64,000 nucleotides of DNA, from assembly GCA_958450365.1 (NCBI GenBank), contig CAUEEP010000939.1:186001-250000 (forward strand). The letters are read 5' to 3'. The stretch comes from Mesorhabditis belari. Lineage: Eukaryota; Nematoda; Chromadorea; Rhabditida; Rhabditidae. The position numbers and the translations under genes are program-made. The notes below the pieces were generated by a model, which was given only the letters and a program-made list of their open reading frames with translations, did not search any database and had not been told where the DNA came from. Below, one piece after another: positions 10,547 to 22,333 of this stretch (the stretch's first letter is position 1; each line of letters opens with the position of its first letter).

Positions 10547-10852
10547 CGTTAGGTACAGTAGAATATTGTACGTAAAGATTACTGTAGTTGAGAGCACGGT
10601 ATCATACGGTAACTAAGGATTACTGTAGCTGAGTACTGAGTACTGTAAGTGTTACTGTAATTGCAGATTATGTAACATAAAGTACTGACAATGAGTACTG
10701 TAAGATAGGAGCCGTATTGGAACCGTATTGGAACCGTATTGGAACCGTATTATATTGGAACCGTATTAGATCAAAATAGGAGCCGTATTGGAACCGTATT
10801 GGAACCGTATTAGATCAAAATAGGAACCGTATTGGAACCGTATTGGAACTGT
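10547..10852 (+). repeat. Duplicated segment with 11-bp satellite, copy 2
   Basis: Direct repeat of 9396-9668. Positions 10547-10705 match the TACTGTAG-rich segment closely, and 10708-10852 carry GGAACCGTATT units interrupted by TAGATCAAAATA spacers. Confidence 0.85.
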
Positions 10853-11173
10853 AATTACTGTAATTACTGTAATTGCAGACTACTGCGTAAAGTAGAGTAG
10901 GATTACTGTAACGCAAGATCACTGTATCACATACGGTACCATAAATACTAAGGATTACTGTAGATTACTGTACTTCTCCAAGTATTTCTGTATTCTACTA
11001 CACCAGCTCCAATTCAACAAACGATTTTCATATTTTTCCCAAAAATATCATCTTTTTTCAGTCCCATTTTCTAGATCGACCATCTACTTCTTTTTTTTAT
11101 GTATGTACTTTTTCCTATTTTCATCAATTGTACATGTAGTTTTGTGTATCCAGATTACTGTAGATTGCTCTAT

Positions 11174-11634
11174 ACTTTCCGAGTACCGCCCCCCAAGTGT
11201 CCCCATTGAGTGTCCCCATTGCCAATGGCAATCGCGCCTTTGAACGCGTGTTTCTTGTGATCGGCTTACCTGATTTTTCTAGTTTTAGTTTCATTTGATA
11301 GAGAAACTCATTACGAGTCGAATGGTACCAAGAATGTGGAAATTGGATAAACCGGTAAAGGGAAAACCCCAAAATACAAATGGAGGCACTTTTTGTGACT
11401 TTTTCTTTTTGCGACTGTGAAAAAGTGTTCCCATCTGTATTCAGTGTCCACATTCTTGGTACCATTAGATTCGTAATGAGTTTCTCTATCAAATGAAACT
11501 AAAACTAGAAAAATCGGGTAAGCCGATCACAAGAAACACGCGTTCAAAGTCGCGATTGCCATTGGCAATGAGCAATGGCAATGGCCAAGGCAATGACACT
11601 CAATGAGGACACTTGGGAGCGGTACTCAAAAAGT
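11174..11634. mobile_element. MITE-like inverted repeat, family B (GAGTACCGC termini)
   Basis: The left end ACTTTCCGAGTACCGCCC and right end GGGAGCGGTACTCAAAAAGT are inverted and flanked by TATA on both sides. Arms of about 170 bp are well paired (for example TTTGATAGAGAAACTCATTA with its complement), around a central region near 11390. A relative with the same terminal motif sits in the cyclophilin intron (23565-23793). No coding capacity. Confidence 0.8.
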
Positions 11635-12061
11635 ATAAACTGCTCATCAAGACTTAGTGCAAAATAGAATGACTACGGTATTACAATTTGACGAATAGAT
11701 GGCTAGGGTTTTCTAAAAAACACCTAGACATTTTAGGAAACTACTTTATCCGCCAATTTTCATCCGATTAGCTCAATTTTGATAGCATTTCATGAGGAAA
11801 TCATTATTATAAGGAAATTATAAGGAAATCGATCAATGATACAAAAATTGAGCTGACTAGATGAAAACTGGTCGATTACGGTGGTTTAAATAGCTTTTTA
11901 GCTGCTTTTTAAGCTGCTTTTTAGCTGCTTAAATAGCTTAAATAGCTGCTTTTCAAGAAAACGAGAGAAACCGTTTGTTTCTATTTTGCACTAATTTCGA
12001 TAAGCACCTATCCCATTTTCCTTGACAATTCATAGCTGCCATTTCATTTACGTTAGACGTT

Positions 12062-12803
12062 CAAAATTCACTTGCGACCTTTTACCGAGAAAATCCTGGT
12101 TTGGCGCTTTAAAACGTGGTAAAACTACTGTACCCCTCACAATTTGAGGAAAATTTCATTTTTTTTTCATTTTTGTTCATTTCATTTTATTCTTTTTGCG
12201 TTTTTCTGATGTGGTCGCGTTTCTTTTTGCGGAAAAAAGAGAATAAAGCTAAGTTACGTTTTTAACAGCATTTCCTTTGGCGGATGCTTTGTTTGTAGAG
12301 TTTTATTAGACCCACTTGCTTCCTGACACTCTACTCCACGAATTTGATGCCAACTAATGTTAAGTTAAGTGGTTTTTATCATTTTCTATAGCGGAAGCGT
12401 TGTTGGTAGTTTGCTTAGGCCCACTTGCTTCTTGACGCTCTGGCCTACAAATTTGATGCCAACTAATGTTAAGTTAAGTGGTTTTTATCATTTTCTATGC
12501 CGGAGGCTTTGTTTGTAGAGTTTTGTTAGACTCACTTGCTTCCTGACACTCTACTCCACGAATTTGAAGCCAACTAATGTTAAGTTAAGTGGTTTTTATC
12601 ATTTTCTATGCCGGAGGCTTTGTTTTTGTGACTTTTTAGTTGAAGAAACGTTGAAACGTTAAAAAAAACGCAAAAAGAATAAAATCAAATGAACAAGAAT
12701 GAAAAAAATAAATTTTCCGTAAATTGGAGGGGTACGGTAGTTTTACCACGCTTTAAAGCGCCAATCCAGGATTCTCTCGGAAAAAGATCGCAAGTGAAAA
12801 TTC
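12062..12803. mobile_element. Inverted-repeat element with three internal 120-bp tandem copies
   Basis: The ends pair (TTCACTTGCGACCTTTTACC on the left, its degenerate complement near 12790), with arms of roughly 170 bp. The interior holds three direct copies of a segment of about 120 bp containing GCCAACTAATGTTAAGTTAA and TTATCATTTTCTATGCCGGA. I see no transposase. Sequence from 11640 to 12060 is AT-rich without recognisable features. Confidence 0.75.
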
Positions 12804-13174
12804 TTAAAAAAGCCCCTATTTGGTCACCTTTTTGGTCACAAAAATGTTTTGGAATGCTGAGAATGACTAATTGTTGTTAAGATTTCAAAAAAACATTCTC
12901 AGTTTTCTGATTTTTTCTGATTTGTTTTGATTTGTTTTCTGATTTTTTCTGATTTCGAAAAACTAACACTGAACTATTGTCAGTTTTCTAATTTTTAGTG
13001 AACTTGACTTATTTGATTTGATTGAATGTTTGATTGAACTTGACTTATTGAACTTGTTGATTGAATATCTTGAAATTTAATCGACAAAACAATTGTCAAG
13101 ATATTCAATGAACAAGTAATGAATTCAAAAATACTGAAACTTTTCAGTGTCTTGTCAATTTTATTTTATTTCAT

Positions 13175-13560
13175 GGGGGTGGGACAAATGCGACTTTTTT
13201 TTGCGCACCTGGACATTTGCGCACCTTTTTTTTGCTGGAAAAGGCCTTAGGAAAGGTCGTAGAGCTTCAAAAATGTTTCCATAGAAGGGTATCGTATGCG
13301 TAGATTCCGAATTTCGACAAATCACACCTCACTGACACGTCAAATTTGGGCTAAAAGGCAAAAACTGCGGAAAAGCGTAAAGTTGCGTAGTTTTTGCCTT
13401 TTAGCTCAAATTTGACGTGTCAGCGAGGTCTGATTTGCTTTGATTTGTCGAAATTCGGAATCTACGCATACGATTCCCTTATATGGAAACATTTTCGAGG
13501 CTCTACGACCTTTCCTAAGGCCTTTTCCAGCTAAAAAAAGGTCGCATTTGTCCCACCCTC
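13175..13560. mobile_element. MITE, family C, with 8-bp target duplication TATTTCAT
   Basis: The element is a near-perfect palindrome. The left end GGGGGTGGGACAAATGCGAC and right end GTCGCATTTGTCCCACCCTC are inverted. The bases TATTTCAT directly abut both ends (13167-13174 and 13561-13568), an eight-base target-site duplication as made by hAT-type transposases. Inside are arms of about 130 bp meeting near 13370. Non-autonomous: no open frame of note. Confidence 0.9.
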
Positions 13561-14021
13561 TATTTCATTCATTAGACACCGTTAGTTTCCACAGACATCT
13601 TTTTCAGGGTTTTTATATGAAAAGTAGAAAGAATGTTGTGTAATTTTGATAATTTTGTGCAATTTTCGCCAATTTTTACGAAATCCATTATGCCACAATG
13701 TACCTGTGATGAAATTTGTGCTTTTTTTTTCAAATTTGTGCTTTTTGTTCACTTTTTAATTTTCAAATTGCCAAAATTCTTGTCGACATTACAATAAAAT
13801 ATCTCGGGTGACCCGTCTCTATCTGAAAAATTTATTTTCGAAAATTTCCCCCAATATGCAAATTTTGATGTCCTTTAGTTGAGAAAAATGAAAATTTACA
13901 TCAAAATTTGACCTTTTGAATCGTTTTTCTATGAATTTCTCTTGTAACTTTTGAATCCAAACAATTCAATAAACCATTTTTGCAAAGAAATTCGCATAAA
14001 GACGAAGAAAACCACAAAAAC

Positions 14022-14488
14022 GGGAGTGGGACCTTTTTTTGCGCACCCGGACATTTGCGCACCTTTTTTTCCGCACCTTGCCCATTAGCGCACCTTTTTT
14101 CGCGTTTTAAAAAAGCTCTAAAAAGCTAATATTAACCAATTTCTATTCCAAATGTTGTTTTTCTAGGTAATTTTAGGGCGTAGAATCGAAATTTTGACAT
14201 AACAGAGCGTGTGGAACCAATTTGAAAGACAAATGAAAGGCTAGATCAAATTACAGAAAATTGTCGATTTTTCTCTTTGTATAACTCCGTCCGTTCGCTT
14301 CCACAAGCTCTGATATGTCAAAATTTCGATTCTACGCCCTAAAATTACCTAGAAAAACAACTTTTGGAATAGAAATTGGTTAATATTAGCTTTTTAGAGC
14401 TCTTTTTAAAACGCGAAAAAAGGTGCGCTAATGGACAAGGTGCGCAAAAAAAGGTGCGCAAAAAAAAAATCGCATTTGTCCCACTCCC
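14022..14488. mobile_element. MITE, family C, with 8-bp target duplication ACAAAAAC
   Basis: Termini GGGAGTGGGAC and GTCCCACTCCC resemble those of 13175-13560, as does the subterminal GCGCACCNGGACATTTGCGC. ACAAAAAC is present on both sides (14014-14021 and 14489-14496). The interior stem (TAGGTAATTTTAGGGCGTAG and complement) is unrelated to that of the other copy. Between the two elements, 13570-14010 is AT-rich with no gene visible. Confidence 0.9.
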
Positions 14489-14629
14489 ACAAAAACAGAA
14501 AAAAAAAACATTTTATAAAATGTGCCCGCAGCAAAAACTAGCGCACACTGATTGAAAGTTCTTTGAAATTGATAAATTTGTATGATTGTCTTTGAATCGA
14601 AATTTGTGTTCAAATTAATATCGACTTAA

Positions 14630-14850
14630 GGAAACGAGCCTTTGATTTCGTCATTCTTTCATCGAGCCTCTTCGACGATGAACGAAAACCCGAAGTCGCC
14701 ACCGAACAAGTTCGTTTTATTAGGTTCGCCGGAAAGTTCTTTCCGGTGTAGCCGTAGTTTTTCAGCGTTATTGTTTTTCTGGAAGATTTTTATGTGGTTA
14801 GAAAGCGCGTTTCCGTGCGGTCATTTTGGTATATAACTTCCCTATACTTG
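14630..14850 (+). pseudogene. Orphan first exon of an aminopeptidase-like gene copy
   Basis: Positions 14650-14716 match the 5' region and first coding exon of the intact aminopeptidase gene at 15958 and the pseudogene at 26000: CGTCATTCTTTCATCGA in the leader, then ATG (14678) encoding MNENPKSPPNK and a GTTCGTTTT donor. No second exon of this copy is found. A mariner fragment begins 150 bp later. It is the leftmost of three duplicated 5' ends and appears dead. Confidence 0.75.
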
Positions 14851-14859
14851 TTTCAGGCA

Positions 14860-15160
14860 ATGAGTCTCTCCAAGGAGGAAATTCGTTTGTTGCTCTTGTT
14901 TCAACGGAAATTGAATTTGAATGCTTCGGAGGCCGCAGAAAAGTTTGTGAGGCGTTTGGCGAAGGCATTGTTACGGATCGTACGGCCCGAAATCGGTTCG
15001 CAAAGTTTCGTGAAGGAGAGGAAAGTTTGGCCGATGTTCCGAGGTCAGGACGCCCACGAATCTCTCCAAACGATCAGGACGCCCACTCCAAAACTGCGTG
15101 ACGATCAACTTCTCGTGAGCGTCCTGACCTCTGAACATTTTTATGCGTAGATTTCGAAAA
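14860..15160 (+). pseudogene. Mariner transposase N-terminal fragment, frameshifted
   Basis: The frame from 14860 begins MSLSKEEIRLLLLFQ and continues LNASEAAEKF, the first helix-turn-helix of mariner transposases. The reading then shifts near 14950 to the frame giving FGEGIVTDRTARNRFAKF and PRSGRPRIS, the second helix-turn-helix plus the linker. The catalytic domain is absent. After 15055 the sequence has short inverted copies of TCAGGACGCCCAC. Family assignment is confident; the element is inactive. Confidence 0.85.
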
Positions 15161-15950
15161 ACACAACGAGAACTTGGGAAAAGGCGTTTTAAGCCGAGTT
15201 TCGGGGCTCCAAAGTGTTCGTGGAGTAGACTTAACATTAGTTGGCATTAAATTCGACTCCAAAGTTCGCGCTTCTATAGTGTACTTCACTATATGGAGCC
15301 GAAGCTATCGAAGCACTTTTCAAAGGTAAAAGCAAGGTCAAAACTAGAACCAAATGCTCCATTTGATCAATAATGTAATCAGTAGGCTAAATTATGTCAG
15401 AAGAAGTGTTGATACTATCCTATGTGACTGCATTTAAATTTGTTGACTTTGCATTTAAATTTGCAAATGTGCACTTAAAACGGTGGAAAATCCTTAGAAT
15501 TGCATAATTTTAAAGAATTAATTTGAGGGGTTAAAACTCAAAACCCAGAGCTGAGATGTAGTTTTTCGGAATCTACGCATAAAACTACCCCAGAAAAGTG
15601 GTTTTGAAGAAAAAAATCCCCAACTAGGCTAGTATCAAATCCCCCAACTAGGCTAGTATCAAAATCTTTTAGAACTGAAAAGAATCCGGTATTAAGCCGG
15701 CTGCTAGTCTTTTACAAAGTTCTATTCTGTTTTCTGGGTCACTTAACAATGATAAACTTTAGTTTTTACAATGATAAACTTCTCCGAAACGCTTAGAAAG
15801 TCTTTGATTAGCGGCACAAACAGCACAAGGATAAAATTTGCATAAATCTCTAAGTTGAGCTAAATTTGCGTCCAATTTTAGCTAATTACCATTTACTGGT
15901 GATTCTTAAGGAGATGAACCCTCGATTTCGTCATTCTTTCATCGATCGTC
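15160..15950. other. Upstream region of the aminopeptidase gene
   Basis: No gene. Positions 15600-15665 contain a doubled CCCAACTAGGCTAGTATCAA, related to a stem inside the element at 26491-27038. Positions 15830-15957 are homologous to the region upstream of the pseudogene at 26000 (shared CATTTACTGGTGATTCTTAAGG), so the duplicated unit included the promoter. Confidence 0.55.
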
Positions 15951-15957
15951 TTCAACA

Positions 15958-18900
15958 ATGGTCGCCGACGACAAGAACTCGAAGCCGCCTCCGAACAAGT
16001 TCGTTTTTATGCAATTTTTTGAGATTTTTATCTTTTTGGTCAACTTTTACAGTCATGCACAAAAGTCTTGTAACATCCAGTTTAGCAAATTTCAAAGTGT
16101 AATAACTTTTTTGCAAAGAGGCGAATTCCCAAACAGTTTTTGGTTTTCAGTTGTCAAAAATTTCTATTTTTATATGCAAGAAAAACTTTATTGAAACGAT
16201 TAACCAAAAATTAAGAAAAACAAATAAGAACAAAAAACGGGCGTATTTTTGATGCTCAAAAGTCTTGTAACATTTGAAAACAACCATCGAAATTATCAAA
16301 TTTTTAATACTTCGTTGGTCCACCTTTAGCTTTGTTGACTTCCTGGATCCGCTTTGGCATTGAATAAACTAAATCGCGTAGAATTTGGGCTCCCAGGGAT
16401 GACCCGGTACGGCGAATGAAGAACCAAATCTCTATCTTCGAGTTGAGTCGCTTTCCCTCCAACTTTGGCTTCAAAAAAGTTCAAAGATGCTCAAATCTGG
16501 GCTGTATGGAGGAGCTGAGATAAGTTGAACACGATAAGTTGAACACATCCTGGAAGACGAGCTTTTCCACCATTTGCGAGAGTGACGACCCGGCCCATTA
16601 GCAATTGACTCTTGATTCGCCAACAATTGATTCGCCTCTTTGCAAAAAAGTTATTACACTTTGAAATTTGCTAAACTGGATGTTACAAGACTTTTGTGCA
16701 TGACTGTAATAACCTGCTAAATGCAGAGGTTTTAATGTAGTCTTTTAAAGCACTAACATCTGTTTTTTTGTTGACTCACGATGTCTTTTTGGTTAATCTA
16801 AATTGTAGAGCTTAATAGTTAAGCAATGCTTAGAGGGTGTTGTAGAGAAAATTCAATTTTTATTAACATCCAATGTCAAATTGTTTTAGAGATGCACACT
16901 CGCGCAAGGAAATCAGCTCAAAATATGTTGTGCGATTTGATGTTGGAAATTGCTCTATGTGAATTTTGATAAATTTTACTTTAGGAAGTGGCCAATGCGG
17001 AGAAGAAAGTGAATGCAGGGAACGAGTTAGAGAAATCGCGCAAGGGAGCTCAATTGGTCATTCCGGAGATGGCTGACAAGAAGGTACGTAACTTTGTTAA
17101 TTCTATCACTTTTTTATGGTTTGTACTAACGAAAAAGATAATATTTAAATTTAGCCAACGAAATCTTCAAGCAAGGCGCGAAAGTTGTCAAATGTCAAGT
17201 CAAAAGTGACCTCATCGACTGACTCGACGAGGACGAAAGATCTTGAGAAAGGTGCTCTGGCTGGAGGAAACGGAATTTTCGACACGGTGATTAATGATAC
17301 ATTTCTTAATCTAATCTTACTTAGTGATAGTGATAGTTTGGTGAAAAATGTACAGAGGTACAATGTAAAAGTACAATGCTTTAAGCGAGTGTACATTTTG
17401 CTGCTTGCCAATAGCTCTTTATTTTATTTGTTTTAGGTGAAGAGGATGTGCACAAAGAAAATCCTCATTGCTGCGATAGTGCTTCTGTTTGTTGGTGAGT
17501 TAAAGTTGGACTTTATTTGAATAACTTTTACCTTTAGTGGGCTTCATCGTCGGAATCGTCTTGATTGCGAAACTTACGTGCACAGCAGATACCGTCTGGG
17601 CGAGCGAGCACCCAACGACACCGAATTACACCAATGAGACCGAGAAACCCGATTCTCCTTCGGCACACGGCGTGAACAATGGGTACATCGTTCTAACCAT
17701 TGGAATGTTAAAGCGTTTTATTTCCTACATTGTTGATTGATAAGCTTAGGTCATTATGCTGTCATTGTTAAATATTTTGATTGAATTCTTGTTTAGATTG
17801 GGCTATCGTCTACCGAAGAATGTGCTGCCGCAGTACTACGACTTGCAACTGAAGGTTGATCCCGTTTTCACACATCAATTTAACCTTTCTTTTAGGTCTA
17901 CGTTCCTGGCTTTGGAAGCAATTTCCCGGCAGCCTGGAATTGGTTGGTGAAAGGCAATGTGAGAATAAATGTTTGTTTTTGTTACGATTTCTTTGTTATC
18001 CTAATTTTTAGATAAATGTCAAAGAGAAGGTCGACTTCATTCAACTGAACTACATCTACCAGGATATTGCGATCAAAGAAGCCTACTTGTATCTTGTATT
18101 AACAGGATTGAACCCTCGGCAATCCCAGGAAGTTGGTTTTTAAGTTCAATCAAGCCAATGTTTGTTTTTAGGATAATTCGTGGATGTGGGGGCGTATGCA
18201 CGTCAGCTACAATAAAACACTCGAAAGGGGCATCTTCAGGCTTCTCGATCGCGCGATTCCCCCGGGCAAGTATGCAATGCTGGTAATTGTTTGTTGTCCT
18301 ATCATTTACTTTGGTTGTTTTCAGATTCGCTACCTATTAATCGTGCCCGAGTCTCTGTCTGGCCTTTACCAATCTACCTATTTGACGGATGATGGAGAGA
18401 AACGGTACTAGATTCGGCGGTGGCTACTTTGCGCCAAATTTTTTGTGCACATTGTCACAACTTTCGAAGTGGGCCAATCTTTGGGGTCATTTTGTAGATC
18501 TCAACAAGTGCAACAAAATGACACCAAAATCATGAAGATTGGCCCATTTAGAAGAGAGTTATGACGAGTTGCGCAAAAAATTTGGCGTAAAGTAGCCATC
18601 CCCACAAAATTCCTAAAACCTTATGAATTCTTGCTTTAGTTCGATTGCCACCACTCATATGGAGCCAACTGACGCTCGTCGCATGGTGCCCTGTTTTGAT
18701 GAACCCGAATTTAAGGTAGAATTATTTGATGATACACTAATATGATTTTCATTTTAGGCTCCATGGTTGCTTACTGTCCACCATCCAGTAGGGACGATTG
18801 CTACGAGTAATGGCGCACTTGTTCAGTAATTTTTAAGCGTATGCAGCCAATTTACAAGTGTTCAGGAAACCCATTGAAGAAATGGATGAATATAAAACCC

Positions 18901-21900
18901 CGTGGTTGCTCTCCAAATTCAAGGAAACCCCGAAAATGTCCTCATATCTGCTCGCTTTAGTCATTCACGATTTTGATCAAGTTAATGCCACCACGAAGAA
19001 TGGCGTCCAAGTAAGTATAAATTGCGCACATACAACCAATTTTGTCTTTTTAGTTCACTATTTGGGCTCGTAAAGACAAGAAAGCTCTATTGAGTTATGC
19101 TCTTAAATTTGGCATCAAGTGCATCGAATACTACGAAGACTTGTTTGGTATTCCTTTCCCGTTGAAAAAGGTAGGCTTTGGAAGCTATTAAAACTAGCAC
19201 GTAGTATTTCTTTTGTAGATTGACATGATGGCCATTCCTGATTTTTCTGCCGGTGCAATGGAGAACTGGGGTCTGATCACTTATCGAGAAAGGGTTCGTT
19301 TGATCTAATACTACTCGACCTCGTTTCAATAGTGGAAGGGCTTATTCTACTAGGATCTTTCAATTTATTGTTTCATCTCTAGGTTCTGCTACTCGACGAA
19401 GAAAACGGCTCCTATGATTTGCGACGACGAGTTTCTGAGGTGATAGCTCATGAGTTGGCACATCAGGTTTGCAATTTCTTGGTAATTTATCAATTATTTT
19501 TTATTATTTAGTGGTTTGGCAATTTGGTGACGATGTCGTGGTGGGATGATTTGTGGCTCAATGAGGGCTTTGCCGATTACATTGCGTTTGTTGCCGTTGA
19601 AGCGCTTGAGTCAAATCTTCACGCGGTTAGTATGGATTTTTGTAACTCTAATTCTTCCGTTTAGATTGAGTACTTTGTTCGAGATGAACAAGGCGAAGCT
19701 CTAAATTTGGATGTGATGGCTTCCGTTGAGCCGATTCATTTCAAGGTAAGGTTGATTGTGCTTGATTGGCGGTTGATTGGCGAGTGCTAACGTGAAAGTA
19801 TGTTGTTTAGGCAGAAACCTCCGAGGATGCACGAGACGGCTTCAGTTCAATCACTTACAGCAAGGGTGGCTCGATTCTTCATATGTTGCGGAATATGATC
19901 GGACACGATAATTTCATCCAAGGACTCAGGGTAGGAATTTGAGCTTTGAATAAGCTATGATCTTGTCTAGAATTACCTCAAGGATTATGCCTACAAAAAT
20001 GCGGAGACGAAGAATTTGTGGGAATATTTGGAGGTTTGCTTTTTTTGTCATATATTTGACAAATTCTTGATGTTTAGAAAGCGTCAAAAAAGAATGCCGA
20101 CCTTCAAAAAGCATTGGCTGGACGCTCGTTGGTTGAAGTGGCTGACGGATGGACTGACAAGGTAATTTGTGTTTACTAGAAAGTGCAAATTTAAATATGC
20201 TCTAGATGGGCTACCCGATGATTGATGTGAAACAGGGAAAGAACCCCAATGAGTATGTGTTGACGCAACAACGTTATTATCTCGGAAACCCGGCAAAAAT
20301 GAACAAGAAGTATGAGGACTCGCTTGATTTGTGAGTGTTTTTAATACAAACTTTTTTTATTTTACTTTTAGCCAATGGACTGTTCCGCTTTTCATCAAGA
20401 CAAAGAATGGAAGTGAATTGCAACAAAAACTGTACATACTTCATGCAGGCAGTCCTTGTGAGTTAAACTATTCATACTTTTTACAATACGATCAATTTAG
20501 CGTCACCCAAACCCCTCACGATTTACTCGGAATCGCTGCCAATCGTCAACCACGGAGCTCAATCGTTTGTGCGCGTCAACTACAGAGAAAATTGGAAAGA
20601 CATCCGAAATCATTTCTCGATCACGGTGGTTAGTATTGCAATTTTCAAACTTGTTCAATTCTTCTTTTACAGGACGAGCCGAGTGGCCAGATTCGACACT
20701 ATGATGACGTGTTTTATGCAGCAAAAGCCGGTCTCGTACACTACAGCGAAGCTTTGAGCTTTGTGAAAAACTTTCGGGTAGAGTCTTTTAATCAGCCTTT
20801 TTACTTTGTAAACTTCAGGATTATTCTTCACCGATTGCCAAGACAGTACTTATCGACAATTTGTTCGATGTATGGGCAAGAGTCAACAAGACGAAGAGAG
20901 CGTCAGCGACGGTAGGGTTTATGATTTCAATTTGAGAATCACAAAAGTTGACGCTGGTAAAACTTGTCCTTTAGAAAGTGCTTCGACACCACCTGGGACA
21001 GAAATACTTGAACAAACTCAATTTCCAAAAAGTGCTCATGAAACTTGCGGACGAAGATAAAACTTTGGACCAGCAAACAGTAAATTCGTAAGTACTTGAC
21101 TTTGAATTATCGATGCTTTTTGGTAGCTGATAGATCTTTTTAGACAAACTGAAATCAAATTCCTACGAGCCGAATGTCGCCTTTGGCCAGAAAAATGTCA
21201 ACCTAAACTCCAGTAAGTTTTACTGATTGTTAGATTGGGCTATTAGATATTGTTGCTTGTACCCGAATTTTAATTAATTATTCATTTTTAGGGATGCTTT
21301 CAATGTGATGACCTTGAACGAATGCCAAATGAAAAACTCAACGGAAAAACCAAAAACCAGTAAATGCTCAAAGTAAATCGTTGATACATTTCGATTTACC
21401 TAATTTTATTTAGAATACCACAAGTTTTTCGTAAATGGATTTACTGTGAAGCGGTTCGCAGCGAGGGAAATAACAGAACCATTTTCGATACTGTGAAGAA
21501 GTTCTATAAAAACGAGAGTAGGTTTTATAGACTTTTTTGTTTATTTGTTGGCATAAACTTAATTTATTTTATAATACATTAAAACACAAGTATTGTCTTT
21601 TAGACGATCAAATCGAAAGCAACGATCTTCTCATGGCGCTCACTTGCACGAAGAACTGGGATCTCATCGAAGAGTTGGTTTTGTTAATTTTATAAATTAT
21701 TGTGCTTTTAGACTTTTGATCGATATCATCAAGAAAGTGAAAGACGTTAAGCAACAGGTTTACGCGATCCCTCGCAAGTATTACTCTAATGTCTTAAGGA
21801 TGTCACCTTCATTACACGTCCCTTGTCTGGTAGTGATGATCACGCGGAAAAGTTGCTTGACTTTTTGGAGAAACACTACAAAGACGCGGAGAAAAAGTGG

Positions 21901-22333
21901 GTTTTTTTCAGAATAAATCCTTCTATGCTCAGTTTGTGAAGACTTCTTTTACCTATTTTAGTTTGGAAAACAAGGAGCTTGGCGAGTTGATCAAAGCCGG
22001 CATCTCACAAATCTCCACAGAGAAAGATTACGCAAGGGTAGGTTTCGGTTTATCGATTAATCAGTAAATATTTGACTACGTTTTAGGCTCAAGCGATTCG
22101 CGAGTCGGCCACAAGGTTGCAAAAGAGTGCCATTTGGGATAAAGCCTTTGAGAGTTACGAGATTCGCGAGAAGTGGACCAAAGAGCACGAGGTAAAAATT
22201 TGTTCTCATTCATAGCAACTTTAATTTGATTCAGAAAGAAGTGGTTTTATGGTTCGATCGCCACGCCAAGCAACTCGATAATCTGATGCCCAAATGGACA
22301 ACGACGACGAGCCGATCAGACTGGGTATTCTAG
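15958..22333 (+). CDS. Membrane aminopeptidase N, M1 metallopeptidase (36 exons)
   Basis: Type II membrane zinc aminopeptidase that removes N-terminal residues from extracellular peptides. Phase-consistent exons: 15958-15998, 16890-16926, 16985-17083, 17155-17286, 17437-17494, 17538-17682, 17797-17854, 17896-17958, 18012-18131, 18172-18282, 18325-18404, 18640-18715, 18758-18825, 18866-19010, 19054-19170, 19219-19293, 19383-19466, 19512-19625, 19665-19745, 19811-19930, 19971-20033, 20078-20161, 20206-20330, 20372-20457, 20501-20628, 20673-20777, 20819-20911, 20975-21087, 21144-21212, 21292-21372, 21414-21517, 21604-21673, 21712-21757, 21799-21896, 21962-22037+22087-22191, 22235-22333; about 1120 residues. 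A Lys/Ser-rich cytoplasmic tail precedes a membrane helix (about 112-135) and a Thr/Ser stalk. The catalytic motifs are complete: GAMEN (about 462), HELAH (498-502), the third zinc ligand Glu in WLNEGFA (about 521) and the Tyr in ITYSKGG. An ERAP1_C-like domain follows. The first two junctions are inferred from phase. The C-terminus is uncertain (see 22313). A Tc1 element sits in intron 1 and a MITE in intron 11. Confidence 0.92.
16050..16706 (-). mobile_element. Degenerate Tc1-family element in intron 1 of the aminopeptidase gene
   Basis: Inverted ends CAGTCATGCACAAAAGTC and GACTTTTGTGCATGACTG are flanked by TA on both sides (16048-16049, 16707-16708). On the minus strand 16304-16512 still encodes the end of a Tc1 transposase: PPYSPDLS, then after frame breaks [15 protein letters not shown] with terminal PTKY and a TAA stop. 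The catalytic core is deleted, so the element is non-autonomous, but the termini are intact. Confidence 0.92.
18416..18603. mobile_element. MITE, family D (GGTGGCTACTTT termini), in intron 11
   Basis: A 188-bp palindrome with ends GGCGGTGGCTACTTTGCGCC and its degenerate complement. The inner arm includes AAGTGGGCCAATCTTT and CAACAAAATGACACCAAAAT. Flanking octamers CTAGATTC and CAAAATTC agree at six of eight positions, compatible with an old eight-base target duplication. It expands what would be a 45-nt intron to 235 nt. A second copy is at 37985-38172. Confidence 0.85.

Noticed and set aside
14860..15160. A SETMAR-like fusion of the upstream aminopeptidase exon with mariner
   Set aside because: Joining the first exon (phase 2) to the TTTCAG acceptor at 14856 gives an immediate stop, and the transposase frame is itself broken.
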